This document shows positions 27,834-36,861 of a stretch of 64,000 nucleotides of DNA, piece by piece. Below the pieces are notes generated by a model, which did no database searches, had not been told where the DNA came from, and was given only the letters and a program-made list of their open reading frames with translations. Position 1 is the first letter of the stretch. Each line of letters opens with the position of its first letter. The DNA is taken from the NCBI GenBank assembly GCA_014841835.1, contig JACYUQ010000002.1:682001-746000 (forward strand), given 5' to 3'. The stretch comes from Oxalobacteraceae sp. CFBP 13730 (GTDB lineage Bacteria > Pseudomonadota > Gammaproteobacteria > Burkholderiales > Burkholderiaceae_D). The translations under genes were made by a program, and so were the position numbers.

Positions 27834-29456
27834 TTACACGCCTGCAAGCGCGAGGCGTCCGGCCGGCGTTTCTTGACTGCGCGCGGGGGCAGGACGGCCT
27901 GCGCCGCTGGCGCTGCCAATGTCCGTCTTGAACACGCTGACCACATCGGCCAGGTGCGCCGCCTGCTCCTGCATCGAGCCGGCCGCAGCAGCAGCTTGCT
28001 CGACCAGCGCAGCATTTTGCTGGGTCGCCTGGTCCATCTCGGTGATGGCTGCATTGACCTGCTCGATGCCGGCGCTCTGCTCGTCGCTGGCATGCGAGAT
28101 CTCGCTCATGATGCCGGTCACGAGCGAAATACTGTGCACGATATTCGTCATCGTCGTGCCTGCATTGTCGACCAGGCCGGTACCCGCTTCGACTTTCTGT
28201 ACCGAGTCGTCGATGAGACCCTTGATCTCCTTGGCCGCAGCCGCCGAGCGATGCGCCAGGTTGCGCACCTCGCTGGCAACGACGGCAAAGCCGCGCCCCT
28301 GCTCACCGGCACGCGCTGCTTCCACGGCGGCATTAAGCGCCAGGATGTTGGTCTGGAAGGCGATGCTGTCGATGACGCTGATGATGTCGACGATCTTGCG
28401 CGACGACGCATTGATTTCGCTCATCGTGCCGACCACCTGCGCAATCACGGCGCCGCCCTGCCCGGCAATGCTGGCCGCTTCGGACGCCATCGTGTTGGCG
28501 CGGCGCGCGTTGTCGGCATTCTGGCGCACGGTGGACGTCAGTTCTTCCATCGACGAGGCGGTTTCTTCCAGCGATCCAGCCTGCTGCTCGGTACGGCGCG
28601 ACAGGTCCAGGTTGCCCGCAGCGATTTCTGCCGATGCGGTCGCGATCGTTTCGGTGCCGGCGCGTACCTGGCTGACGATCCCCAGAAGGTTATCGTTCAT
28701 TTTTTGCAGTGCTGCCATCAACTGACCGGTCTCGTCACGCGTTGTGACGGTGAATTGGCTGCTCAGGTCGCCCGACGACACGCGGTCGGCAACGGCCACT
28801 GCATCCTGGATCGGCCGCACGATCGAACGGGTGATGAAGATGCCGAAGATGACGCCGAGCACAATGGCCAGGCTCCCGAGGCCAATCAGCGTCATGCGCG
28901 CCGTCGCATAGGCATCGGCCGCGTCGGCCACGAATTTTTCCGCCGATTTGCGCTGCGCAACCGCAAGCTTGTCGATCGACTCGAGATAAGCAAGGCTGGT
29001 CGGCTTCATCCGGGTCTCGAATATAAGTCGCGCACCGTCGGCGTCGCCTGCGGTCTTGGCATCGAGCAATGCCTTGCGTGCGTCCAGATAGGGCGTCCGG
29101 GCGGTCACGACCTCCTGAAACTGGGCCTGCGACTTGGGGTTACGCAAGCCAGCCTTGATTTCGTCCTGCAATGCGGAGGAACGGACAGATCCTGCTGCGA
29201 TGCGGTCGGTGATGATCTTGACCTGATCTGGCTCGACGGTACGGTAGGCCATTTCCATCAGCGTGGTGTTGACTTCGATGATCTTGGACCACTCGGCTAC
29301 GTTACGCTGGTTCTTCATGCTGGTATTGACCACACGATCGGTCGCATCGTTCATGTCGCCCATCCGACCGAGCGTAATGACGATCACGATCGCCATGAGG
29401 AGCAATACGGCCGCGTAGCTGAACGCCAGGCGTGTGCCTATTTTTAAGTTTTTCAT
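27834..29456 (-). CDS. Methyl-accepting chemotaxis protein (4HB sensor type)
   Basis: A 540-aa chemoreceptor that opens [23 protein letters not shown], with the cytoplasmic Lys-rich start and first helix seen in many betaproteobacterial 4HB MCPs. A helical periplasmic sensor runs to about residue 185, then a second helix ([21 protein letters not shown]), HAMP, and the signalling domain with the hairpin [20 protein letters not shown] (Ser in place of the Gly found in the other three receptors). There is no CheR tether. The ATG at 29456 is used rather than the TTG just before it. Confidence 0.93.
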   Translation of the reverse strand: MKNLKIGTRLAFSYAAVLLLMAIVIVITLGRMGDMNDATDRVVNTSMKNQRNVAEWSKIIEVNTTLMEMAYRTVEPDQVKIITDRIAAGSVRSSALQDEIKAGLRNPKSQAQFQEVVTARTPYLDARKALLDAKTAGDADGARLIFETRMKPTSLAYLESIDKLAVAQRKSAEKFVADAADAYATARMTLIGLGSLAIVLGVIFGIFITRSIVRPIQDAVAVADRVSSGDLSSQFTVTTRDETGQLMAALQKMNDNLLGIVSQVRAGTETIATASAEIAAGNLDLSRRTEQQAGSLEETASSMEELTSTVRQNADNARRANTMASEAASIAGQGGAVIAQVVGTMSEINASSRKIVDIISVIDSIAFQTNILALNAAVEAARAGEQGRGFAVVASEVRNLAHRSAAAAKEIKGLIDDSVQKVEAGTGLVDNAGTTMTNIVHSISLVTGIMSEISHASDEQSAGIEQVNAAITEMDQATQQNAALVEQAAAAAGSMQEQAAHLADVVSVFKTDIGSASGAGRPAPARSQETPAGRLALAGV

Positions 29457-29700
29457 CAACGATTATCCGGAGAGGTGTAGGAGAGGTCGGCGCCCTGCGA
29501 GTGGCTGGAACGACCGGTGGTAAGGATGCCCAAAAGAAACATGATCGCACATGTACTCGTTAAATGTGTTGCACACGACCAACATCTTCGGTCAATAGTC
29601 ACGAATTAGCGCGTAGTGCGCGCATGTACTTTTAACCTCAAACATGGTCGATTCGGCATGCATACGATCACCCCATACGACCCTGCATCCGCGGGCCGTA

Positions 29701-30633
29701 TCAGCTGCCTGCTACAGGAGTTATTGCACGGAAGATCTGGATGACTGCCGGCCCCAGCAGTACCACCAGCAAGGCCGGGAAAATGCAGAAGATCAGCGGA
29801 AACAGCAGCTTCGTTGCAATCTGCGCCGCCTTTTCTTCGACCAGTTGCCGGCGCCGTGTCCGCAGCTGCTCCGACTGCACCCGCAACGCCGTGCCGACAC
29901 TGGTGCCGAAGCGCTCGGCCTGGATCAGCATCTTGACCAGCGCATCGACGTCTTCCACGCCGGTGCGCAGCGCCAGGTTACGCAGCGCCTTTTCCTTAGC
30001 GCTGCCGGCGCGCAGTTCCAGCGTCACCAGTTGCAGTTCGTCGGCCAGCACCGGGCTTTTCAGGCCGATCTCGCTGCCCACGCGCGCCAGCGCCGCGTCC
30101 ATCGCCAGGCCCGCTTCGACGCAGACCGTCATCAGGTCGAGCGCATCGGGGAAGCCCTCGAAGATATCGCGCCGCCGGTTGGCGACGCGGCGCTTGAGGA
30201 GGAAATCCGGAAAGTAGTAGCCGATGCTGGCCGCGCTCACCAGGAGCAGGAAGGTCAGCGCCAGCGGCCGCGTGCTGTGGTGCGGCAGCGCGATCCAGAC
30301 CACCAGGGGCAAGCCGATCGTCAGCGCGGTCTTGGCGGCGTGGTACAGCCCGGGGGCCGACGGCGCGCGCCAGCCGGCGTTGATGAAGCGCAGCCGCAAT
30401 GGCGACGATTCCCACCCTTCGGTCGGCACCGACAGCTTGGCCAGCGGCTCGGCGAAATCGGCCAGGCGCTCGCGCCAGCCGTCCCCGCGCCGGGTTTTGG
30501 GCACATCGCGTTCGTCCAGCGCCACCAGGCGCGCCTTGACGGGATCGCGCGTCAGCAGCAGCAAGGCTGCCACCGCGACGCCGAACACCAGCACGAACAT
30601 CGCTGCCAGCATCAACATGTTTGCCATCGTCAT
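29701..30633 (-). CDS. tadC: TadC, Flp pilus platform protein (T2SS F family)
   Basis: A 310-aa inner-membrane protein with helices at about residues 5-25, 95-130 and 275-305 and the T2SSF domain (GFPDALDLMTVCVEAGLAMDAAL). With TadB it forms the inner-membrane platform on which the ATPase TadA drives pilin assembly. It is the last gene of the minus-strand tad operon and follows tadB with a 15-base gap. The Tad-specific region ERFGTSVGTALRVQSEQLRTRRRQ supports TadC over a general T2SS GspF. No clear terminator is seen in the 240 bases downstream. Confidence 0.9.
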   Translation of the reverse strand: MTMANMLMLAAMFVLVFGVAVAALLLLTRDPVKARLVALDERDVPKTRRGDGWRERLADFAEPLAKLSVPTEGWESSPLRLRFINAGWRAPSAPGLYHAAKTALTIGLPLVVWIALPHHSTRPLALTFLLLVSAASIGYYFPDFLLKRRVANRRRDIFEGFPDALDLMTVCVEAGLAMDAALARVGSEIGLKSPVLADELQLVTLELRAGSAKEKALRNLALRTGVEDVDALVKMLIQAERFGTSVGTALRVQSEQLRTRRRQLVEEKAAQIATKLLFPLIFCIFPALLVVLLGPAVIQIFRAITPVAGS

Positions 30634-30648
30634 CGTGTCGTTCTTTCG

Positions 30649-31623
30649 TTACATGCGGATGCGCACGATCTTGCGGATCGCCAGCACGCCGAAGCCCATC
30701 ATGCCCAGCGCCGCGCCGCTCAGCTGGCGTCCGATCGGGTCGTGTATGAGCACGCCCATCGTCTCGGGATTGGCCACCGCCATCATGCCGCCGGCGCCAA
30801 ACGGCAGCAGGCACAGCACCCAGGCCGAGATGCGGCCCTCGGCCGACAGCACCCGCACCTGGCCAGCCAGCTTGTGGCGATCGCGGATGATGCTGGAAAT
30901 CGACGTCAGCAATTCGGTCAGGTTGCCGCCGCTTTCGCGCTGGATCAGCACCGCCACCACGAAATACTGCAAGTCCATGCTGGGCACGCGCTGCGCCAGG
31001 TTGTTCAGCGCGTCGCCCATCGAGACGCCGAAGTTGACTTCGTCGAAGGCGGTCTTGAATTCTTCGCCCAGCGGCGCGGCCATTTCGTCGGCCACCAGCT
31101 TCAGGGCCGTCGGAAACGCATGGCCGGCGCGCATCGCGCGGCTCATCATGTCCAGCGCCTCGGGCAGCTGGCGCTCGAAACGCACCATGCGGGCGTCGCG
31201 TGCACGCGTCAGGCGCAGCAGCGGCAGCCAGCCGGCAACAAGCATGCAGGCCAACCAACCAAGAAACGGCAGGCGCAGCAGCAAGGCGGCTACGAGTCCG
31301 CCAAACGCACACCCCGCGCACACGGCCAGCAGCGACGCCGCCTTCTGCGCACTGCCGGCCTGCAGCAGCATGCGATCAAGCCGGTACACGCCGGGCAACC
31401 GCTGCAGCAGCGGTTCGAGCTCGGGGTTGTCGGACAGGCGCCGTTCCTTGACGATAGTGACATCGAGTTCGCGTGTCTCTCGTCCGATCACGCTGCGCAG
31501 CCGGCGCGCGATGCGCTCGGCTTCCGGGTTGTTGTTCGCCTGCCAGGCCGTGTACACGCCCCATACCAGCAGCAGGACGGCAGCAAACACCAGCAGGATG
31601 AACAGAAGGAAGGTGGTATCCAT
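30649..31623 (-). CDS. tadB: TadB, Flp pilus platform protein (T2SS F family)
   Basis: A 324-aa inner-membrane protein with an N-terminal helix (FLLFILLVFAAVLLLVWGVY), a middle pair of helices (AASLLAVCAGCAFGGLVAALLL), a T2SSF domain (QLPEALDMMSRAMRAGHAF; FKTAFDEVNFGVSMGDALNN; ALRNGG-like ESGGNLTELLTSIS) and C-terminal helices. It is the TadB partner of TadC. The ATG at 31623 lies 10 bases after the tadA stop. The gene order tadA-tadB-tadC is canonical. Confidence 0.92.
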   Translation of the reverse strand: MDTTFLLFILLVFAAVLLLVWGVYTAWQANNNPEAERIARRLRSVIGRETRELDVTIVKERRLSDNPELEPLLQRLPGVYRLDRMLLQAGSAQKAASLLAVCAGCAFGGLVAALLLRLPFLGWLACMLVAGWLPLLRLTRARDARMVRFERQLPEALDMMSRAMRAGHAFPTALKLVADEMAAPLGEEFKTAFDEVNFGVSMGDALNNLAQRVPSMDLQYFVVAVLIQRESGGNLTELLTSISSIIRDRHKLAGQVRVLSAEGRISAWVLCLLPFGAGGMMAVANPETMGVLIHDPIGRQLSGAALGMMGFGVLAIRKIVRIRM

Positions 31624-31633
31624 GCGAGGGGTC

Positions 31634-33046
31634 CTAGCGCGGCTCGAAGATGTGCGGCGCCAGATTCACGCCGAACGTGCGCAGGCGCTCGGCGAAATGC
31701 GGCCGCACGCCGGTGGCGGTGGCCTGCCCCAGCACCGTGCCATCGTCCGCCACGCCGGTCTGCCGGAACGTGAAGATCTCCTGCATCGTGATGACGTCGC
31801 CCTCCATGCCCGTCACTTCCGTGATCGACAGCACCTTGCGCTTGCCGTCGGTCAGGCGCGAGACTTGCACCACGACGCCCACAGCCGATGCGATCTGCTG
31901 GCGCATGGCCTTTGGCGGCAGGTTCGGCGCCGCCATGCTGATCATGTTTTCCAGGCGCGTGAGCGCTTCGCGCGGCGTGTTCGCGTGCAGCGTCGCCATC
32001 GAGCCTTCGTGGCCGGTGTTCATCGCGCCCAGCATGTCCATCGCTTCTTCGCCGCGCACCTCGCCCAGGATGATGCGGTCGGGGCGCATGCGCAGCGCGT
32101 TCTTGACCAGCGCGCGCTGGGTCACTTCGCCCTTGCCTTCGATGTTTGCAGGGCGCGTTTCCAGGCGCACCACGTGCGGCTGCTGCAGTTGCAGCTCGGC
32201 CGCATCTTCGACCGTCACGATGCGCTCGTTGTGGCTGATGAAGCCCGAGATCACATTGAGCATTGTCGTCTTGCCCGAACCAGTGCCGCCCGAAATCACG
32301 ATATTGACCTTGGCCTTGCCCAGGCCCTGCAGTACCTCGGCCATGTCGGCCGTCATGCTGCCATACGCGACCAGGTCGGCCAGGCGCAGCGGATCGGCCG
32401 AAAAACGCCGGATCGACATCACGGCGCCATCGATCGCCAGCGGCGGAATGATCGCATTCACGCGCGAGCCGTCCGGCAGGCGCGCATCGACCATCGGGCT
32501 CGATTCGTCGATGCGGCGGCCCACGCGCGAGACGATCTTGTCGATGATCTTCATCAGGTGGGCTTCATCGGTGAAGGTCACGTCGGTCAGTTCGAGCTTG
32601 CCGCGCCGTTCGACATACACCTGCTTGTGCGTATTGACCAGGATGTCCGAGACAGTCGGGTCTTCCAAGAGCGGCTCGAGCGGGCCGAAGCCCAGCATCT
32701 CGTTCTGGATGTCGCGCGTGAGCATCTTGCGCTCGGCGTCGTTGATGACGACCATCTCTTCTTCGAGCAGGCGCTCGACCAGCAGGCGCAGTTCCTGCCG
32801 GATCTGATCGCCGTTCAGGCGCTGCATGCTTTCCAGGTCGATGCGGTCGAGCAGTGCTTCGTGGATGCGGGACTTGAGCTGGTGGTAGGCGCGGTTGTCG
32901 ATCGGCCCGCCGCGCACGGCGCCAACGCGCGGCGCCGGGGCGCCGGTGGTCACGCGCGTCGGTGCGCCCGCGATCGTGCTGGTACTGCTGGCCAATGCAG
33001 CGCTGCCGAGGCGTTCGCGCAGCGAGGCGGAAGGGATCATGTTCAT
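31634..33046 (-). CDS. tadA: TadA/CpaF, secretion ATPase of the Flp pilus
   Basis: A 470-aa GspE/VirB11-type ATPase that powers Flp pilus assembly at the cytoplasmic face. Walker A is GGTGSGKTTM. The Asp and His boxes typical of the family are GEVRGEEAMDMLGAMNTGHE and GSMATLHAN. The N-terminal CpaF domain includes EPLLEDPTVSDILVN and RVDARLPDGSRVN-like residues. An in-frame ATG overlaps the tadZ stop at 33079, but the ATG at about 33046 is preceded by a strong AAGGAG at normal spacing, so that start is preferred. Confidence 0.94.
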   Translation of the reverse strand: MNMIPSASLRERLGSAALASSTSTIAGAPTRVTTGAPAPRVGAVRGGPIDNRAYHQLKSRIHEALLDRIDLESMQRLNGDQIRQELRLLVERLLEEEMVVINDAERKMLTRDIQNEMLGFGPLEPLLEDPTVSDILVNTHKQVYVERRGKLELTDVTFTDEAHLMKIIDKIVSRVGRRIDESSPMVDARLPDGSRVNAIIPPLAIDGAVMSIRRFSADPLRLADLVAYGSMTADMAEVLQGLGKAKVNIVISGGTGSGKTTMLNVISGFISHNERIVTVEDAAELQLQQPHVVRLETRPANIEGKGEVTQRALVKNALRMRPDRIILGEVRGEEAMDMLGAMNTGHEGSMATLHANTPREALTRLENMISMAAPNLPPKAMRQQIASAVGVVVQVSRLTDGKRKVLSITEVTGMEGDVITMQEIFTFRQTGVADDGTVLGQATATGVRPHFAERLRTFGVNLAPHIFEPR

Positions 33047-33075
33047 GTCGTTGGACTCCTTAACCAGTTCACGGG

Positions 33076-34254
33076 TCATAAGTCAGTCTTGCGCCGTTTG
33101 AACAGGCGCGCCATCACGCCCGCCGCCGCTTGCGGCGCCGCCTCGCCCGTCTGGCTGCGCGCCATCGTCATCAAGGCTGCGCTGAGCGGGCTTTCCGGCG
33201 CCAGGCGCGTGATCGGCACGCCCTGGTTGACCGATTTGGCGGCCGCGTCGTAATGGTTCGGCATCGTGCGCAGGTGCGTCGTGTCGAACGCCTGCTCGAG
33301 GTCCTTGAGCTTGATGTCGCTGTTGTTGTCGTGGCGGTTCACGACGATTTCGACCTTGTCGGTGCCGTACTCCAGATTGCGGAACACGTCGAGCAGGCGC
33401 TTGCCGTCGCGGATGTACGGCAGCGTCGTTTGCAGCACCGGGTAGATCGTGTCGGCGTGGTCGAGCGCGCGGATCGTCACCGGATCCAGGCTGCGCGCGA
33501 CGTCAAGCACGATGAAATCGTACTGGCGGCGCGCCAGCTTGATGATCGCGTCGATGTGTTCGGGCTTGACGTCGCTGGCGTGCGCCGGGTCGGACGGCGC
33601 GGCCAGCACGCTGAAGTTGGGCGTGACGGCGACCATGCTCGACGACAGGAACGACGGATCGAGCCGGTGGATCTGGGTGGCGACATCCGACAAGGTGGCC
33701 AGCGGCTTGCTGTCCGAGACGAACAGCGACGCGTCGCCGAACTGCAGATTCATGTCGATCATCGCCACGCGCTTCGTGCCGCCCGCCGACAACGCGTAAG
33801 CCAGGTTGGTGGCCAGGAAGGTCGCGCCGCTGCCGCCCTTGCACGAGATGAACGCCAGCACCTTGCCCTGCACAGCGCCCTGGCTGCCGAACTTTTCGGC
33901 GATGTGATCGACGGCCTTGATCAGGTCGGTGGCAGCGGGCGCGGCCGGCAGCACTTCGCGCACACCGGCGCGCATCGCGCGCAACAAAAAATCCTGCGAC
34001 AGGTCGGCCGACAGCACGATGAAGGCCATGCGCGGGAACAGGTGACCGAGCCGCTCGAGCTGGTCGAGGTCACCCTCGTCGGCGCGCGGCTGGTCGACCA
34101 CCAGCAGGTCGGGGATGGCGTCGTCGCTCATCGTCGACAGGCGCGCCGGGGTGCCCGCGATCATGTCGACTTCGTCGCTGCCCGGGCGGGCGCGCAATTG
34201 GCGCGACAACTCGATCAGGTGGCGCTCGTCGCGCGAGAGGATTGCGATTTTCAT
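33076..34254 (-). CDS. tadZ: TadZ/CpaE, pilus localisation ATPase
   Basis: A 392-aa protein with an N-terminal receiver-like domain (MKIAILSRDERHLIELSRQL to about residue 120) and a ParA/MinD-like ATPase domain. The deviant Walker motif KGGSGAT (residues 139-145) has Ala where ParA proteins have Lys, as is usual in CpaE/TadZ. DFIVLDVARSLDPVT is the Walker B region. TadZ marks the pole and places the Tad machine. The ATG at 34254 (MKIAIL) gives the correct domain start; the frame upstream is not coding. The small lipoprotein ends 8 bases before it. Confidence 0.9.
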   Translation of the reverse strand: MKIAILSRDERHLIELSRQLRARPGSDEVDMIAGTPARLSTMSDDAIPDLLVVDQPRADEGDLDQLERLGHLFPRMAFIVLSADLSQDFLLRAMRAGVREVLPAAPAATDLIKAVDHIAEKFGSQGAVQGKVLAFISCKGGSGATFLATNLAYALSAGGTKRVAMIDMNLQFGDASLFVSDSKPLATLSDVATQIHRLDPSFLSSSMVAVTPNFSVLAAPSDPAHASDVKPEHIDAIIKLARRQYDFIVLDVARSLDPVTIRALDHADTIYPVLQTTLPYIRDGKRLLDVFRNLEYGTDKVEIVVNRHDNNSDIKLKDLEQAFDTTHLRTMPNHYDAAAKSVNQGVPITRLAPESPLSAALMTMARSQTGEAAPQAAAGVMARLFKRRKTDL

Positions 34255-34262
34255 GATGGCCC

Positions 34263-34517
34263 CTACTTCTTCCCGCCGAACACCGTGATCTCGACCTGCG
34301 GTGCGGGCGCAGCAAACGAGCCCTGGTAATTCTTGTAGGCGAGGATCGCGGTGCGCGCATCGCTGCCCGGCACCGAGCGCTTGCCCTGCGGCGCGATGAT
34401 CTGGCTGGCCATGATGTTGCGTACGGTATGGCCGGTGCCGGCGGGCGTGTCGGTCGCGCAACCGCTCAGCAGGAGCGTGCAGGATGCGGAGAGGATGGCG
34501 GTGGTGGTCGTCTTCAT
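34263..34517 (-). CDS. Small lipoprotein in the tad operon
   Basis: An 84-aa protein with lipobox LLSGCATD after a short signal peptide (MKTTTTAILSASC). The mature part is about 60 residues and includes VRNIMASQIIAPQGKR and NYQGSFAAPAP, with a Lys end. Its place between the secretin and tadZ fits an RcpB/CpaD-like outer-membrane accessory, but it is much shorter than CpaD, so no name is given. It starts two bases after the secretin stop, so the two are probably translationally coupled. A pilotin role for the secretin is an inference from position and lipidation. Confidence 0.65.
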   Translation of the reverse strand: MKTTTTAILSASCTLLLSGCATDTPAGTGHTVRNIMASQIIAPQGKRSVPGSDARTAILAYKNYQGSFAAPAPQVEITVFGGKK

Positions 34518-34519
34518 GA

Positions 34520-36004
34520 TCAATTCTCTTGTGCGACAGGGGCGGCGCGGCCTTCGAGCTGGCCGCCGAGCAGGAATTCGGCGCGGGTCGGCTGCACGTA
34601 CTCGTCGGTTGGCAATGCGGGCTGCGACTGCATCGGCTTGGCCAGGCGTGGCGTCACGATGAACACCAGTTCGGTGCGGTCATTCTGGAAGTCGCTGCTG
34701 CGAAACAGCGCGCCGAGTACCGGGACGTCGCCCAGGAGCGGAAAGCGCTTGATGGTGCTGGTCACGTTATTGCGGATCAGGCCACCGATCGCGAAGCTCT
34801 GGCCATCCTGCAGCTGCACCGTGGTTGCGGCGCGCCGCGTGGTAAACGATGGCAGGATCGCGGTCGCGCTGTTGTTGGTCGCACCGGGCGTGGTGATGCC
34901 GATGCCTTCGCGATTGAGTTCCGACACTTCCGGCGCCACGCGCAGGTTGATGCGGCCACCCGCCAGCACGGTCGGCGTGAATTTCACCGCCACGCCATAC
35001 TCTTTTTCTTCGAGCGTGATCAGGCCCGCGCCACTGGAGGAATTCTGCGCGACGGGAATGAAGATCTTGCCACCGGCAAGAAAACTCGCCTCCTGCCCGC
35101 TGATGGCCATGACGTTCGGCTCGGCCAGGATCTTGATCAGGCCATCGCGCTTTTCGCCGTCGATGGTCAATTCCTTGATGCCGGTGCCCACGGCAGTCAC
35201 GGCGCCGGCGCCGCCACTGAGCAGGCTCGATACGGCTGCATAGGTCCAGTTGCCGTTGGTCTTGGAGAAGCCCGCCTTGGCGCCCAGCTGGTCGACAAGC
35301 GACTTCGAGATTTCGGCGATCTTCACTTCCAGCATGACCTGCTGTGGCGCGGCGATCGACAGCATGTTGAGCACCTTCGCGGCGCTCGCCGAGCCTGCGG
35401 CCGGCGCCGCCGGGGCGCCGACCGACAGCGGCGACGGGCTGCCGGCACCGCTGTCGGCCTGGCCACCAGCGGCCGGCGCAGCGCTTTCCTGGAACGCCGT
35501 CGCCAGATCCACCAGCTGGCTGGCCACGCCGACATCGCTGACCATCCCCGACAGCACCACGGCATTGCCGCTGGCGCCGATGCGGATACCGCGCTCGCGC
35601 GGGAAGAGCGCATCGAACTGCGCGCGCAGCGCCGATGTGTCGATCGCCACGTCCAGGTCGATCACCGTGGAACGCTTGTCGCGTCCGGACACGATCAGAT
35701 TCGTGCTGCCGACGCTGCGCGCGACGATCACGACTTCGCTGGCGCCCGGGACCACGACGTTGGCCACTTTCGGGTCGCCCACCATGACGGCGCCGGCCGG
35801 TGTGCAGAACCGCTTGAGCACGGATTTGCCGCGCATCAGCTGGAGCCGTCCATTGGCGCCGCCGCGCAGGTCGATGCAATCGGCCGCTGTGGCGCTCGGG
35901 ACGGCGGCGTCCACCTTGCCGGCGGGGGCAGCAGGGGCAGCATGAGCGTCGAGCGTCAACGCGACGGCGCAGGCCAGCAGGGTCTTGTGAGTCAATGTGG
36001 TCAT
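34520..36004 (-). CDS. rcpA: RcpA/CpaC, Flp pilus secretin
   Basis: A 494-aa outer-membrane secretin with a signal peptide (MTTLTHKTLLACAVALTLDAHA). The pilus assembly N-terminal domain follows (LMRGKSVLKRFCTPAGAVMVG, VIVARSVGSTNLIVSG), then a BON-like segment (GNAVVLSGMVSDVGVASQLV) and the secretin core (QVMLEVKIAEISKSLVDQLG; GGLIRNNVTSTIKRFPLLGD; VPVLGALFRS; ELVFIVTPRLAKP). It forms the outer-membrane gate of the pilus. The ATG at 36004 is chosen over a TTG at 36022. Between the N domain and the core is an Ala/Gly/Ser-rich linker of about 45 residues. Confidence 0.92.
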   Translation of the reverse strand: MTTLTHKTLLACAVALTLDAHAAPAAPAGKVDAAVPSATAADCIDLRGGANGRLQLMRGKSVLKRFCTPAGAVMVGDPKVANVVVPGASEVVIVARSVGSTNLIVSGRDKRSTVIDLDVAIDTSALRAQFDALFPRERGIRIGASGNAVVLSGMVSDVGVASQLVDLATAFQESAAPAAGGQADSGAGSPSPLSVGAPAAPAAGSASAAKVLNMLSIAAPQQVMLEVKIAEISKSLVDQLGAKAGFSKTNGNWTYAAVSSLLSGGAGAVTAVGTGIKELTIDGEKRDGLIKILAEPNVMAISGQEASFLAGGKIFIPVAQNSSSGAGLITLEEKEYGVAVKFTPTVLAGGRINLRVAPEVSELNREGIGITTPGATNNSATAILPSFTTRRAATTVQLQDGQSFAIGGLIRNNVTSTIKRFPLLGDVPVLGALFRSSDFQNDRTELVFIVTPRLAKPMQSQPALPTDEYVQPTRAEFLLGGQLEGRAAPVAQEN

Positions 36005-36018
36005 GACGGATTCTTCAA

Positions 36019-36861
36019 TCAAAAGCTTTGCGAAGCGGCGTCCAGGCCGCGGATCACCAGGACACCGTCGCGCGGCGCGCTGGGCTGACGTGGGGTAACA
36101 GGAGCACTGCGTGGCGCCGGGTCACGTACCGGCGCCGGGGCCTGCGCCGACAGTGCCGGCAGGCCGAGCACCGATTCACGCGTCGCACCGGTGGTGTTGG
36201 CCGGCTGCGCTTCGATCTGGTTGCGCAGCACCAGCGACAGTGAACCGATCGAGCGGGCCAGGTCGAGCTTTTCGACCTCGTTTGGTGTGAGCTCGAGCGT
36301 CACGGCATTGACGACGCGCGGCTTGGTGTCGTCCACGGCCGATTCCTGCGCCACGGCCAGCACCAGGATGCGCTCGAGAACGATCTTCGAGATCGAGCCG
36401 GCGTTCTGCGCCAGGTCGCTGTTGGTCGGCGCCAGGTTCACGAGGATGTCGACGTAGTTGCCTGGCAGCGCAAAACCGGCGACACCGACGACATCGTTGA
36501 CACGCACGGTCATCGCGCGCTTGCCGCTGGCCACCACCGCCGACAGGCCGCCCAGCGTGCCGGCCGGCGCCAGCTTCGATTCGAGCACCGGCTCGCCACG
36601 GGCGATGTCGCCACGAGCGATGCGTCCTTCGAGCAGCTTCATGTCGGTGATGGCGCCAGGCGGCATCGAGCCGGCGGGCCAGTCGGTCAGTTGCAGGCTG
36701 GCCGGCAGGATGCGCGCGCCCTGCCCGATTTCAGTGGCGGCAACCACCACGCGGGTGCCCGCCGGGCCCTGCTCGCCCATCCACTTGGCCGCCAGTACCA
36801 CGGCGCCCAGCGCCAGCAGCAGCGCCACGCCGATGATCAGGATCGCTCTCGAATTACGCAT
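36019..36861 (-). CDS. rcpC: RcpC/CpaB, Flp pilus assembly protein
   Basis: A 280-aa periplasmic protein with one N-terminal helix (AILIIGVALLLALGAVVLAA) and an SAF domain (VVVAATEIGQGARILPASLQ) followed by the CpaB region (GKRAMTVRVNDVVGVAGFALPGNYVDIL split over residues 120-150). In the Tad system CpaB/RcpC lies at the secretin and influences pilin stability. The ATG at 36861 has GGAG seven bases upstream and overlaps the end of the AAA+ ATPase gene by eight bases. The long in-frame extension upstream overlaps that ATPase and is not used. Confidence 0.88.
   Translation of the reverse strand: MRNSRAILIIGVALLLALGAVVLAAKWMGEQGPAGTRVVVAATEIGQGARILPASLQLTDWPAGSMPPGAITDMKLLEGRIARGDIARGEPVLESKLAPAGTLGGLSAVVASGKRAMTVRVNDVVGVAGFALPGNYVDILVNLAPTNSDLAQNAGSISKIVLERILVLAVAQESAVDDTKPRVVNAVTLELTPNEVEKLDLARSIGSLSLVLRNQIEAQPANTTGATRESVLGLPALSAQAPAPVRDPAPRSAPVTPRQPSAPRDGVLVIRGLDAASQSF

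Noticed and set aside
29644..33253. Very long open frames (709 and 1009 codons) on the plus strand
   Set aside because: They run antisense to tadC, tadB and tadA and have the Arg/His/Gln/Ala-rich composition of shadow frames in GC-rich DNA, with no recognisable domain.
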